NCBI RefSeq assembly: GCF_016862315.1
Contig: NZ_BOMS01000139.1
Span: forward strand, 1-64,000
Direction: 5' to 3'
DNA: 64,000 nucleotides
Source: Actinoplanes palleronii
GTDB lineage: Bacteria > Actinomycetota > Actinomycetes > Mycobacteriales > Micromonosporaceae
In this document: positions 39,802 through 48,479 of the stretch, piece after piece
How the letters are laid out: every line of letters begins with the position of its first letter
How positions within the stretch are numbered: position 1 is the first letter of the stretch
The notes under the pieces: model-generated
Seen by the model: only the letters and a program-made list of their open reading frames with translations
Told to the model about the DNA's origin: nothing
Database searches by the model: none
Position numbers and translations under genes: made by a program

Positions 39802-40350
39802 ATGCGTTGCGATAAATGCGGTACCGCGCTCGAGCACGCCGGGCAGGGGCACACCTGTCGATCCACCACGATCGTCCCGGACAGGCCGCCGGGTGCCTGG
39901 GCCGACGCCACCGGTGCGTTGATCGGATTGATCGCCTTGGCCGTGATCGCCGACCTGGCCAACGGCGTGCTGCGCCTGACCGGCCGGAGCGGATCGCTGG
40001 TCAGCGTCGCGAGCGCGATCTGGCTGGTCGGGATCGTGGGCGTGCTGATCATGGGGTTCGTCTGGAACAACCGGACCCGGCGGCTGGCCGAGGCCTACAG
40101 CGCCGACCAGGAGACCTACGTCTGGAGTCTCGGCTGGCGGCTCGTCATCGTGGCGCCGATGCTGGCCTCGATCCTCGGCATGTGGCGCGACTCCGACGAC
40201 CACACCAAGATCCTGGTCGGGATGGCGGCGCGCGCGGTGGTCGGGCTGGGCGTGCTGACCGCCGTGCTGATCAGCCGTGCCCGGGTGCTGCGCCTGATCC
40301 GCGACTCGGCGGCGGCACAGCAGTCCGCGGGGCAGCACGCCCCGGCATGA
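39802..40350 (+). CDS. Zinc-ribbon membrane protein (DUF4328-like)
   Basis: The 182-residue protein starts with a zinc ribbon half-site (MRCDKCGTALEHAGQGHTC) and has four hydrophobic segments, at about residues 38-58, 70-92, 112-130 and 138-157. A helical tail ends in QQSAGQHAPA. The layout resembles DUF4328-type membrane proteins, but I am not certain of that family. ATG at 39802 has GGGGGGAAC directly upstream. The last codons overlap the beginning of a 44-bp tandem repeat. Confidence 0.7.
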   Translation: MRCDKCGTALEHAGQGHTCRSTTIVPDRPPGAWADATGALIGLIALAVIADLANGVLRLTGRSGSLVSVASAIWLVGIVGVLIMGFVWNNRTRRLAEAYSADQETYVWSLGWRLVIVAPMLASILGMWRDSDDHTKILVGMAARAVVGLGVLTAVLISRARVLRLIRDSAAAQQSAGQHAPA

Positions 40351-40434
40351 AAGCCGCGGCACCGCACTCCGCAGGGCAACACGCCCCGGCATGAAAGCGG
40401 CGGCACCGCACTCCGCAGGGCAACACGCCCCGGC
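40324..40434. repeat. 44-bp tandem repeat
   Basis: Two full units (40347-40390 and 40391-40434) differ at few positions and are preceded by a partial unit (40324-40346). Each contains GCAGGGCAACACGCCCCGGC and ATGAAAGC. The array begins in the last codons of the upstream gene and ends 29 bp before the stop of the convergent kinase gene. The period of 44 is not a multiple of three, so it is not a protein repeat. Confidence 0.85.
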
Positions 40435-40462
40435 GTGACGGGCCGCGGCGGAACCGGCCGTG

Positions 40463-42667
40463 TCAGCGGGCCTCCAGCGGCAGCCGGACCAGCACCGTGG
40501 TACCACTGTCGCCGCCGGTCAGCTCGATGCTGCCGTTGTGCCGCTCCACCACAGCCCGGCTCAGGGTCAGACCCAGCCCACTGCCCGGCAACACTCGATC
40601 ATGGCCGCGGCTTGTCCGATACCGGCCAGTGAAGAGCTGTTCCCGCTCGTCACGCGGCACGTCGGCGGCGGCGTCCGAGACGGCCAGCTCGGCAGCCCGG
40701 CCGGTGTGGCGCAGGGTCACTTCGACGTGCCCGCCGTCCGGGCTGTACCGGATCGCGCTGCCCAGCAGGTTCTCCACGATGTGCCGCAGCCGGTCCCGGT
40801 CACCGGGCACGATCAGCTCCCCGGGCAGGTCCGCGTCGATGATCACCGGGGCGGCGCCGATCGCCACCCGGGTGCGCTCCACCACGTCGCGGACCACAGC
40901 GGCCAGGTCCATCGGCGTACGGCGTACGTCAGCGTGCCCGGCGTCCAGCGCGGACAGCTCCAGCAGCTCGTTGATGATCTCGCGGAGGGTGAGGGCGTTG
41001 CGCTCCACCACGGCGATCAGTCGCGGACCCTCCCGCACCAGGGTCGCCTCGTCGGCCTCACGCAGCAGCTCGGTGTACGCGCTGATCGAGGTGAGCGGGG
41101 TGCGCAGCTCGTGCCCGATCAGCGCCAGGTACTCGTTCTTGCTGCGGACCAGCTGCCGCTGCAGGTTCTCGACCCGGCGCCGCTCGACGAACTGCCCGAG
41201 GTGCGCGGCGACACCGGACATCAGCGCGACCAGCTCGTCCTCGGGATCCTCGACCGCGTCGGCAAAAACGGTCAGCACGCCGATCGTCCCGGTCCCGTCG
41301 TGCACCGGGATGGCCAGCGCGGTGTGCAGGCGTTCGGCCGCGGTGTCCGGGGAGATCAGGCTTTGCGGGCGGCCCACGTCCCGGATCCACAGCGGCTTGT
41401 CGACCTGCCAGGAGCGGCCGGCCAGCCCCTGGCCGTACTCCAGTTCGTCCGGCACCGTGATCCCGGTCGGCCAGCCCGGCGTGCTCCAGCGCGCGACGGC
41501 CCGGACCACCTCGGCCGCCGTGTCGACCAGCCACAGTTCGGCGTGCACCCAGTCCAGGGTCGCGACCACCGCCTCGAGGACCCGCGGGCCGGCCGCCTCG
41601 ATGCTCGGCGCCTCGGCGAGCGCCGTGGTGACCGCCAGCTCGCACGACCGGAAACGTTCAGCCCGCCGCTGCCGGGTGACGTCCTGCAGCGCCTGCACCG
41701 CCCCGACCACCCGCCCGTCCGGGCCGAGGATCGGCTGCGCGTCCATCAGGTAGTGCCGGGTCTTCTTGGTCCGCCCGGGCCGGACCACCGGCTCGTCCCG
41801 GAGCCGTTCACCGTTCAGCGCCCGGAACAAACCGGGCTCGCCCGGCAACGAACCAGGCTCGCCCGGCAACGGGTCGTCGGCGCGCATCCGGCGCATCCGC
41901 TCGTTCGCGAAGACCACCTTCCCGGCTACGTCACACGCGGTCACCCCGTCGTGCAGGCTGTCCAGCACCGCGTCCAGGAACCGGTGCTGCTGTTCCAGCT
42001 CGTGCCGGGCGAGTTGCTCGCCGATCAGCAGGGCGGCCACCTCGGCCGCCTCGGCCACCGCGGTGATCTGCTCCGGCGCCCATTCCCGGGGCCGCAGGTC
42101 GTAGGCGCAGCACACGCCGACCACCTGCCCGTGCCGGTCGTGCACCGGGTACCCCAGGTAGGCGCCGCCGTGTTTGCGGAGCACCCCGGGCGGGACCCGG
42201 TCGTCCGCTGTCGCGTCGTCGACGATGATCGCGCCGCTGCCGCGGACCACCATCCCGCCGAGTGAGCCGTCCAGCGGCATGTCGGCGATCGACTCCCAGT
42301 CCTCGGCGACGCCCCAACTGCCGTACAGGCGGAGCCGGTCGCTCTCGATGAACTGGATACAGGCGCTCGGGGTCTGCGCGCCCCGCGCGGTGAGCGCGGC
42401 GAGCTGGTCGGCGGTCCCGCTGGTCAGCACCCCGCGATGCAGTGCCGGGCGGGCGGCGGCTTCGGCCAGCACGTCCCGCAGCCGGTGTACTCCGCCGGGC
42501 ACCTGCCAGCCGGCCGGCGCCCGCGGGTCGGTGGCGGCCGCCGACATGGTGTGCTCGTCGACGGCCGTCCCCCCGTACAGGTCGGCCGGGCGTGCGAGAG
42601 CTGCGGCTTCCGCCGCCCGCGCCCTTTCGGACCGTCCGGCCCCGTTGCCGGGGTCTTCTCGCCGCAT
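40463..42667 (-). CDS. Orphan GAF-PAS-GAF sensor histidine kinase with altered ATPase domain
   Basis: The 734-residue cytoplasmic protein has a first GAF domain (about 75-215), a PAS domain (about 222-340), a second GAF domain (about 345-495), a dimerisation/phosphoacceptor domain with His519 in LIGHELRTPLTS, and a HATPase domain. The N-box reads ENLLGSAIRYSPDGG, with Ser637 where an Asn is usual. The G1 box reads SDAAADVP instead of DxGxGIP. The G2 box GSGLGLTLSRAVVERH is intact. No response regulator is adjacent. It may bind ATP weakly or act as a non-catalytic partner. ATG at 42667 has GGAGG six bases upstream. Confidence 0.88.
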   Translation of the reverse strand: MRREDPGNGAGRSERARAAEAAALARPADLYGGTAVDEHTMSAAATDPRAPAGWQVPGGVHRLRDVLAEAAARPALHRGVLTSGTADQLAALTARGAQTPSACIQFIESDRLRLYGSWGVAEDWESIADMPLDGSLGGMVVRGSGAIIVDDATADDRVPPGVLRKHGGAYLGYPVHDRHGQVVGVCCAYDLRPREWAPEQITAVAEAAEVAALLIGEQLARHELEQQHRFLDAVLDSLHDGVTACDVAGKVVFANERMRRMRADDPLPGEPGSLPGEPGLFRALNGERLRDEPVVRPGRTKKTRHYLMDAQPILGPDGRVVGAVQALQDVTRQRRAERFRSCELAVTTALAEAPSIEAAGPRVLEAVVATLDWVHAELWLVDTAAEVVRAVARWSTPGWPTGITVPDELEYGQGLAGRSWQVDKPLWIRDVGRPQSLISPDTAAERLHTALAIPVHDGTGTIGVLTVFADAVEDPEDELVALMSGVAAHLGQFVERRRVENLQRQLVRSKNEYLALIGHELRTPLTSISAYTELLREADEATLVREGPRLIAVVERNALTLREIINELLELSALDAGHADVRRTPMDLAAVVRDVVERTRVAIGAAPVIIDADLPGELIVPGDRDRLRHIVENLLGSAIRYSPDGGHVEVTLRHTGRAAELAVSDAAADVPRDEREQLFTGRYRTSRGHDRVLPGSGLGLTLSRAVVERHNGSIELTGGDSGTTVLVRLPLEAR

Positions 42668-42808
42668 GGCCGACCTCCAGGGCTAAGCCTAGAGGTGCGA
42701 AAAGGCTAAAACCGGCAATTCCCCGCGAGGTTCCTCCGCTCACTGTTTCCTTTGGTACGGCCGCCGCGCCGCGCGCACTCCCGACCGCGACGCGCCTTCC
42801 GCCCGCGG

Positions 42809-42831
42809 GCGCCCGCTCCCCCGGCGGGCGC
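42809..42831. terminator. GC-rich hairpin downstream of trmB
   Basis: An 8-bp perfect stem (GCGCCCGC at 42809-42816, GCGGGCGC at 42824-42831) closes a 7-base loop. It lies in the 250 bp between the trmB stop and the kinase start and probably ends the trmB transcript. Confidence 0.5.
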
Positions 42832-42917
42832 GGTGGGGTTGCGGGGCGCTGGCGGTCACCCGTGCTCGCCAGGACGGGTGGGCGAGCGCTCGTGGTGGTG
42901 TGGCCGGCGCCGGTGGG

Positions 42918-43631
42918 TCAGGCGCGGGCGTAGCGGAGGTCGGTGATGGGGCGGCCGGCTTCGGTGCCGCGGCGTTCGAACTTTGTCTCCGGACGAGGGT
43001 GCGGTGTCGACGGGAGGCGGCGCAGGCCCGGGTCGGCGTTCAGGGTCTCGGCCATGGCCTCGGCGTATTCCGGCCAGTCGGTGGCGCAGTGCAGGACGCC
43101 GCCGGGGTGCAGGCGTTCGCGGAGCAGGGTGACGTTGCCGGGCTGGATCAGGCGGCGCTTGTGGTGGCGGGCCTTCGGCCACGGGTCGGGGAAGTAGACG
43201 TGCACGGCGTCCAGCGAAGCCGGCGCCAGGCGGTGGACGAGCTGCATGGCGTCGCCCTCGGCCACCCGGAGGTTGGTCAGCGAAAGCTCGCCGGCCAGCG
43301 CGAGGAGGTTGCCGAGGCCCGGGGTGTGCACCTCGACGGCCAGGTAGTTCCGCTCCGGGTCGGCAGCGGCCATCGCGGCCGTCGCGTCGCCCATCCCGAA
43401 ACCGATCTCCAGGACGGTCGGGGCGTCCCGGCCGAAGAGCTCGGGAAGGTCGAGCGGGGTGCGGTCGCCGTCGAGCACGGTGAGGCCGAGAGTGGGCCAG
43501 AGGGCGGCGTGCGCGTCGGCGTGCCGGGAGCTCATCCGGCCACGGCGCGGGTGGAAGGTCCGGATCGGCCGGTCAGCGTCCGCGGGGACGGTCTCAGCTG
43601 CGGTTCCGGGCACGGCGGCGGTCTCAGTCAT
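42918..43631 (-). CDS. trmB: tRNA (guanine-N7-)-methyltransferase
   Basis: TrmB methylates G46 of tRNAs. The 237-residue protein shows the SAM-binding motif VLEIGFGMGDATAAMA, the diagnostic VYFPDPWPKARHHKRRL block and the late T-D-x-x-Y-A segment (HCATDWPEYAEAM). The N-terminal 25 residues are Ala-rich and probably disordered. ATG at 43631. Upstream lies a tandem repeat array rather than an obvious promoter. Confidence 0.95.
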   Translation of the reverse strand: MTETAAVPGTAAETVPADADRPIRTFHPRRGRMSSRHADAHAALWPTLGLTVLDGDRTPLDLPELFGRDAPTVLEIGFGMGDATAAMAAADPERNYLAVEVHTPGLGNLLALAGELSLTNLRVAEGDAMQLVHRLAPASLDAVHVYFPDPWPKARHHKRRLIQPGNVTLLRERLHPGGVLHCATDWPEYAEAMAETLNADPGLRRLPSTPHPRPETKFERRGTEAGRPITDLRYARA

Positions 43632-43690
43632 GGCAGCGCCCACGATACGGCGGCCCGCAGCCCCCGGCCAAAACAGCGAGCAGCCACCCA

Positions 43691-43865
43691 GCGTGGGGAC
43701 TTTCGGCGCGCAGCGCGCCACAACTTCACACACTCGGGGCGGCACAGGCGAGCGTGGGGACTTTCGGCGCGCAGCGCACCACAACTTCACACACTCGCGG
43801 CGGCACAGGCGAGCGTGGGGACTTTTGGTGCGCAGCGCGCCACAACTTCACACGCTCGGGGCGGC
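43691..43865. repeat. 61-bp tandem repeat, three units
   Basis: Three units start at 43691, 43752 and 43813, each beginning GCGTGGGGACTTT. Each carries a near-perfect hairpin with the core GGCGCGCAGCGCGCC (the third unit has changes) followed by CACAACTTCACAC. The array fills most of the gap between the TolB-like gene and trmB (43632-43888), close upstream of trmB, so it may affect its transcription. No spacers vary between units, so it is not a CRISPR. Confidence 0.9.
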
Positions 43866-43888
43866 ATGACGGGCGGTGGGGCGTGGGT

Positions 43889-44890
43889 TCAGGGTTGGAG
43901 GGTGGGCTGGGAGCCGGGGTGGAGTGGGGTTCGGGTGCCGGTGGTGAGGTCCAGCAGGGTGATCCAGGAGCCGTTGCGGTAGCGGGCGGTGACCAGGGCG
44001 TGGGTAGGGTCGAGGTAGGCCGGTTCGCGGTCGAGGGTGGTGCCGATCGTGCGCTTGGCGCCGGTGCGCGGGTCGTATTCGACCACGTGCAGGGGTTCGT
44101 TCTGTGCGGTGGTCTCACCCTCCTGGTAGGCGGTGAAGGCCAGCCGGGCGCCGTCCGGGCGCCAGGCCGGCAGCACGGCGAAGCCACGGTTCTGCAGGCT
44201 GCCGCCGCCGTAGGCGGCCACCGTCCGTTCCGCGCCGGAGCTGATCGTGCCGATGCTCAGGCAGGCGTCGTAGATCGCGTCGCACTCGCCGCCGCGGAAC
44301 GCGATCTGTTTGCCGTCCGGGGACCACGCCACCGCGTCGTCGGCCCGCAACCGATCAACCAGCGAAGCCGACGCCGCCGCCACGGAAGCCGTTGAGGCCG
44401 GGGCCGAGGAGACCGCCGAGATCGATGTCGTCTCGGGGAGGGGCTCGCTGCGGCAGTCGACGGGGAACAGGACTTCCGGCGGGCCGGTGGTGGCGGAGAT
44501 GCGGTAGACGCCGGGGCCGCCGGTGCAGGAGAGGGAGGCGAAGGCCAGCCATTTGCCGTCCGGGGACCAGGACGGGGCGGCCGCCGGGCGGGTGGTCAGG
44601 CGACGGCGGGCGGTGCCGTCGGCTTTCATGGTCCAGAGCTGGCCGTCGCGGAGCACGGCGAGTTGCTTGCCGTCGGGTGACCAGCGCGGGCGGGCGTATC
44701 CGGCCCCGGTGGTGAGGCGCTTCTCGGCGGGACCGGCACTGACGTAGACGTCGCCGTCCCGTACGTACGAAATATGACGAACCAACGGCGGCGCGGCAGG
44801 GGCCGCAGGCGCGGCCGGGACCGGGAGTGCGGCGGAGGCCGGCGTCGGGCCGAGCATCAGCCCGATGAGAAAAGCTGCCGTCTTGATCAT
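43889..44890 (-). CDS. Secreted TolB/WD40-like beta-propeller protein
   Basis: The 333-residue protein has a signal peptide (MIKTAAFLIGLMLGPTPASA) and an Ala/Pro linker. TolB-type propeller repeats follow, recognisable by PRWSPDGKQLAVLRDG, PSWSPDGKWLAFAS, VAWSPDGKQIAFRGG and PAWRPDGARLAFTA. It probably sits outside the membrane and mediates protein or glycan contacts. I see no catalytic residues. A Ser/Ala-rich loop near residue 170-190 interrupts the repeats. ATG at 44890. Confidence 0.85.
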   Translation of the reverse strand: MIKTAAFLIGLMLGPTPASAALPVPAAPAAPAAPPLVRHISYVRDGDVYVSAGPAEKRLTTGAGYARPRWSPDGKQLAVLRDGQLWTMKADGTARRRLTTRPAAAPSWSPDGKWLAFASLSCTGGPGVYRISATTGPPEVLFPVDCRSEPLPETTSISAVSSAPASTASVAAASASLVDRLRADDAVAWSPDGKQIAFRGGECDAIYDACLSIGTISSGAERTVAAYGGGSLQNRGFAVLPAWRPDGARLAFTAYQEGETTAQNEPLHVVEYDPRTGAKRTIGTTLDREPAYLDPTHALVTARYRNGSWITLLDLTTGTRTPLHPGSQPTLQP

Positions 44891-44997
44891 GGCTGACCGC
44901 CCCCCGATGGTCCCGCATGTACATCCAGTGACATCGTCGCAACCGATCTGCACCTAAGGAGTTCGGGCACCGGTTCGGCGCCCGAACTCCCCACGGC

Positions 44998-46776
44998 TCA
45001 GCTCGCCGGATGGACCACGGCGGCGGATCCGCTGCCGCGCCGGACCGGTTCGGCGACGGCCAGCTGGCCGCCGTGCCGGGTGAACTCGATCGCGGTGGCG
45101 GCGCCGATCTCCGGTGCGTCCGCGGCGAAGACGTGACCGCGAGCGGTCAGCTCCGGCCCGTACGTCGTATGGAACGCCGGCTCCGCCTGGATCCCGGCGG
45201 TGTTGCGCTGCGCGGCCCGCGGCGCGGCAACCGCCTGCGGCAGGGTCATCCCCAGTTCCAGCCGGTTGACCAGGATCTGCAGCACCGTGGTGATGATCGT
45301 CGAGCCGCCGGGCGCACCGGTGGCCAGGAACGGCTTGCCGTCCTTGAGCACGATCGTGGGCGACATCGAGCTGCGCGGGCGCTTGCCGGGGCCGGGCAGG
45401 TTCGGGTCGGGCGCGGTGCCCTGCGTGCCGGTGAAGTTGAAGTCGGTCAGCTCGTTGTTGAGCATGAACCCGCGACCGGGAACGACCATCCCGTTGCCGC
45501 CGAACTGCTCCAGCGTGAGCGTGTACTCGACCACGTTGCCCCACTTGTCGGCGACGGTGAGGTTGGTGGTGCTCATCCCGTTGTCCGGGGCGGCGGCCGC
45601 CGTCGCGGGAGTGCAGCCCGGTCCCGGCGCGACCGGCTTGGCCAGGGCCTTCTTCGGGTCGATCGCGCAGGCCCGGCCCTTCGCCCAGCGGTCCGAGATC
45701 AGATCCTTGAGTACGGACGGCGCGGTGTACGCCCCGACGTACCGCCCCCGGTCGGCGAAGGACAGTGCGGACGCCTCGAGGTAGTAGTGCAGCTTGTCGA
45801 CGGTCGTCGCGGAGTCCAGCGGCGACGCCTCGAGGATGTTCAGCGCCTCACCGACGGCGGTGCCGCCACTGGACGGGGTGGACATCCCGTACACCGAAAG
45901 GCCCTTGAAATCGGACCTGGTGGGCGCCGGGTGCCGCACCTGATAGGCGGCCAGGTCCCGGGCGGTGAGCACGCCGGGCCGGATCGGGTACGCCCACGGC
46001 GACGTCGGGCTGGACGAGACGGCCGGTTGGGCGACCGTCCTCAGCAGATCCCGGCCGATCGCCCCGCGGTAGAACGCCCCGGTCCCCTGCCGGGCGATCT
46101 GCCGGTACGTGGCGGCCAGGTCCGGGTTCTTGATCGTGGTACCGATCGCGGGCGGCGCACCGCCGGGCAGGTACAGCGCCTTGCTCGCGTCGAACTGCCC
46201 GAACGCGGCCGCGTTCTCGGTGACCTGGCGGCGGAACTCGCCGTCGACGGTGTACCCGCGATCGGCCACCTCGGCGGCCGTGCTCAGCGCGCTGCCCAGC
46301 GGCCGGGTGCCCCACTGCTTCGCGGCGGACTCCCAGGTCGCCAGCGTGCCGGGCACTCCGACCGACAGGCCGCTGACCCGAGCCTCGTCGAACACGTACG
46401 GCAGCCCGGTGGCCGGGTTGACGAAGTACGTCGGCGTCATCGTCGCCGGGCCGGTCTCCCGCCCGTCGATGGTGTAGACCCGCTGCTTGCGGGCGTCGTA
46501 GTAGACGAAGAAGCCGCCGCCGCCGATCCCGGACGCGAACGGCTCGGTCACCCCGAGCGTGGCGGCGGCCGCGACCGCGGCGTCGACCGCGTTGCCGCCG
46601 CGGCGCAGCACCTCGAGACCGGCCGCGGTGGCGGTGGCGTCCACGGTGGCGATCGCGCCGCCGTACCCGGAAGCCGTCGAACCGGAGACTTGCTCAGCAC
46701 CCGGATGTGCGTACGCGGGCGCTGTCAACCCGAGTGTGGTCAGCGAAACAGCTGCTAACGCGGAGATGAACCGCAT
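44998..46776 (-). CDS. ggt: Gamma-glutamyltranspeptidase
   Basis: The 592-residue precursor has a signal peptide (cleavage near PAYAHPG) and the large-subunit region GGIGGGGFFVYYDA. The autoprocessing site is STTNLTVADKWGNVVEYT, with Thr403 as likely nucleophile. The small-subunit PGKRPRSSMSPTIV and GAPGGSTIITTVLQ motifs are present. It cleaves gamma-glutamyl bonds outside the cell. ATG at 46776 has a GGAGGG site. Length and motifs suggest an intact enzyme. Confidence 0.95.
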   Translation of the reverse strand: MRFISALAAVSLTTLGLTAPAYAHPGAEQVSGSTASGYGGAIATVDATATAAGLEVLRRGGNAVDAAVAAAATLGVTEPFASGIGGGGFFVYYDARKQRVYTIDGRETGPATMTPTYFVNPATGLPYVFDEARVSGLSVGVPGTLATWESAAKQWGTRPLGSALSTAAEVADRGYTVDGEFRRQVTENAAAFGQFDASKALYLPGGAPPAIGTTIKNPDLAATYRQIARQGTGAFYRGAIGRDLLRTVAQPAVSSSPTSPWAYPIRPGVLTARDLAAYQVRHPAPTRSDFKGLSVYGMSTPSSGGTAVGEALNILEASPLDSATTVDKLHYYLEASALSFADRGRYVGAYTAPSVLKDLISDRWAKGRACAIDPKKALAKPVAPGPGCTPATAAAAPDNGMSTTNLTVADKWGNVVEYTLTLEQFGGNGMVVPGRGFMLNNELTDFNFTGTQGTAPDPNLPGPGKRPRSSMSPTIVLKDGKPFLATGAPGGSTIITTVLQILVNRLELGMTLPQAVAAPRAAQRNTAGIQAEPAFHTTYGPELTARGHVFAADAPEIGAATAIEFTRHGGQLAVAEPVRRGSGSAAVVHPAS

Positions 46777-46854
46777 CGGCCCTCCAGACAGGACAGTGTC
46801 GGTTGTCGATTCCTGCCTACCGCTGAAGACGGCCGGACACAACCGCTACAACGA

Positions 46855-48387
46855 TCAGCCGACACCGAACGGCGCGGGTTCGACGGCGGGACAGGTGGTG
46901 CCGGGCGCCGGCGGGGTCAGGTCGACCAGGTAGCGCTCGACCGCGGCCTTGACGCAGGGGCTGTGCGAATACGCGATGTGGCCCCAGCCCTGATAGGTCA
47001 GCAGCCTGGCGTTCGGGCCGAGCTGGGCGGCGGTCTGCTGTGCCCAGACGTACCCGGTCGCCGGGTCGTGCCGCGCGTTGACCAGCAACATCGGCATCTT
47101 CGCCGGGGACAGCCGGCGCTGCGGGCTGGACGGCGGGACCGGCCAGCCGACGCACCCGGCCGCCGCCGACAGGGCCAGCGGGGACGCGCGGACCTGCGGC
47201 GCGATCACCGCGAGGGCGTCGAGGCGTTTCCGGTACGCGGTGAAGTCACCCACCGGCAGCGCCCAGTCCCCGCAGAACACCGCCGGGAAACTGTTCGGGG
47301 TCAGGTCGAGCGGCACGGCCGGGCGACGGGCGCGCCCGGTGGCCGCCGCGGGCACGGCCGCGTCCTTCAGGTAGTGCGCGAACGAGAACCACTGCGGATC
47401 GTAGAACGCGCTGAACGCCGCCGAGATCAGCTCCCAGACGCCGAGTTTGGCGGGCGGGTCGTACGGGTCCTCGAGCGTGCCGGCCTGCGCGCGGGCCAGC
47501 AGCGTGGCCCAGAGTTTCGGGATGTCCTGGCCGCGCAGCACGCACCGGGTGTCCCGGGCGCACCAGGCGACGAACTCGTTGAACGAGTCCTGCACCGCGG
47601 CGGTCTCCTGGGTGAGGAACGTGTCCACGTCGACGCTGTGGTCCATCACGCTGTCCAGCACCACCGCGCGCAGGGTGGCCGGGTGGGTCTCGCCGTAGAG
47701 CTCGCCGATCAGCGAGCCGTAGGACGCGCCGAAGATGCTGATCCTCGGTTCACCGAGCGCGCGCCGCAGCGCCTCGACATCGCGGATCACGCTGCCGGTG
47801 TCGGCGTGCTCGACGACCGGGCCGCTGCGGGTCGTGCAGTCGGCGGCCAGTTTCCGGTTGTAGGCGCCGAGCGCGGTGAACGCGGCCGCGTCGGCGACCA
47901 GCGGCGACGGTTTCGCGTCGACCAGGGCCTGCGAGCAGAGCACCGGGGCGCTGCGGCCCACCCCGCGCGGGTCGAGGCCGATGATGTCGAACCGTTTCCG
48001 CAGCTCCGGGGTGAAGAACTCGCCGTCGAGGGCCATGTTGACGGCCGAGCCGCCGGGCCCGCCCGGGTTGACGATCAGCACACCGATCCGGCGCGCCGGG
48101 TCCTCGGCCGGCCGCCGGGCCATCGACAGCTCGATCGACGTCCCGTACGGGTCGGCCCAGTTCGCCGGCACCCGCATGGTGCCGCACTGCACCTGCTCGT
48201 CCTCCGGACAGACCGCCCAGGTCACCGCCGGTCTCGTCTCGGCCCGGGCCGGGTCGCGCCCGAGGAGAGACGGCAGACACCCGAGAAGGGTGGTGAGGGT
48301 GAGGATCACGGCCGTGCCCGGCCGCCGGAAAGCTCGCAAAACCCAAATCTCCGCCCTGCGCGGTGGGACTCGACCACGCGGCACCAT
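46855..48387 (-). CDS. Secreted TAP-like alpha/beta-hydrolase peptidase
   Basis: The protein resembles secreted tripeptidyl aminopeptidases of actinomycetes (SlpD/SlpE, TAP). It has the NPGGPGGSA oxyanion segment, nucleophile elbow FGASYGSLIGELY, Asp in VNARHDPATGYVWAQQ and His in GWGHIAYSHSPCV, plus the TAP C-terminal domain. A membrane-type signal sequence lies after a basic stretch (VLRAFRRPGTAVILTLTTLL). ATG at 48387 gives 510 residues; TTG at 48339, with GGAG ten bases upstream, gives 494 and a neater signal peptide. Divergent from the sugar dehydrogenase gene. Confidence 0.88.
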   Translation of the reverse strand: MVPRGRVPPRRAEIWVLRAFRRPGTAVILTLTTLLGCLPSLLGRDPARAETRPAVTWAVCPEDEQVQCGTMRVPANWADPYGTSIELSMARRPAEDPARRIGVLIVNPGGPGGSAVNMALDGEFFTPELRKRFDIIGLDPRGVGRSAPVLCSQALVDAKPSPLVADAAAFTALGAYNRKLAADCTTRSGPVVEHADTGSVIRDVEALRRALGEPRISIFGASYGSLIGELYGETHPATLRAVVLDSVMDHSVDVDTFLTQETAAVQDSFNEFVAWCARDTRCVLRGQDIPKLWATLLARAQAGTLEDPYDPPAKLGVWELISAAFSAFYDPQWFSFAHYLKDAAVPAAATGRARRPAVPLDLTPNSFPAVFCGDWALPVGDFTAYRKRLDALAVIAPQVRASPLALSAAAGCVGWPVPPSSPQRRLSPAKMPMLLVNARHDPATGYVWAQQTAAQLGPNARLLTYQGWGHIAYSHSPCVKAAVERYLVDLTPPAPGTTCPAVEPAPFGVG

Positions 48388-48479
48388 CTTGGGCCGCGCC
48401 CCTACAACGATTCCGCAGTTCGCCCGTTTTTGCGTCTTATGGGGCATTCTCTACCGGATGATCATGGCAGGGTTGAACG

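Noticed and set aside
43691..43865. CRISPR array
   Set aside because: The three units are nearly identical over the whole 61 bp with no variable spacers, and there are no cas genes.
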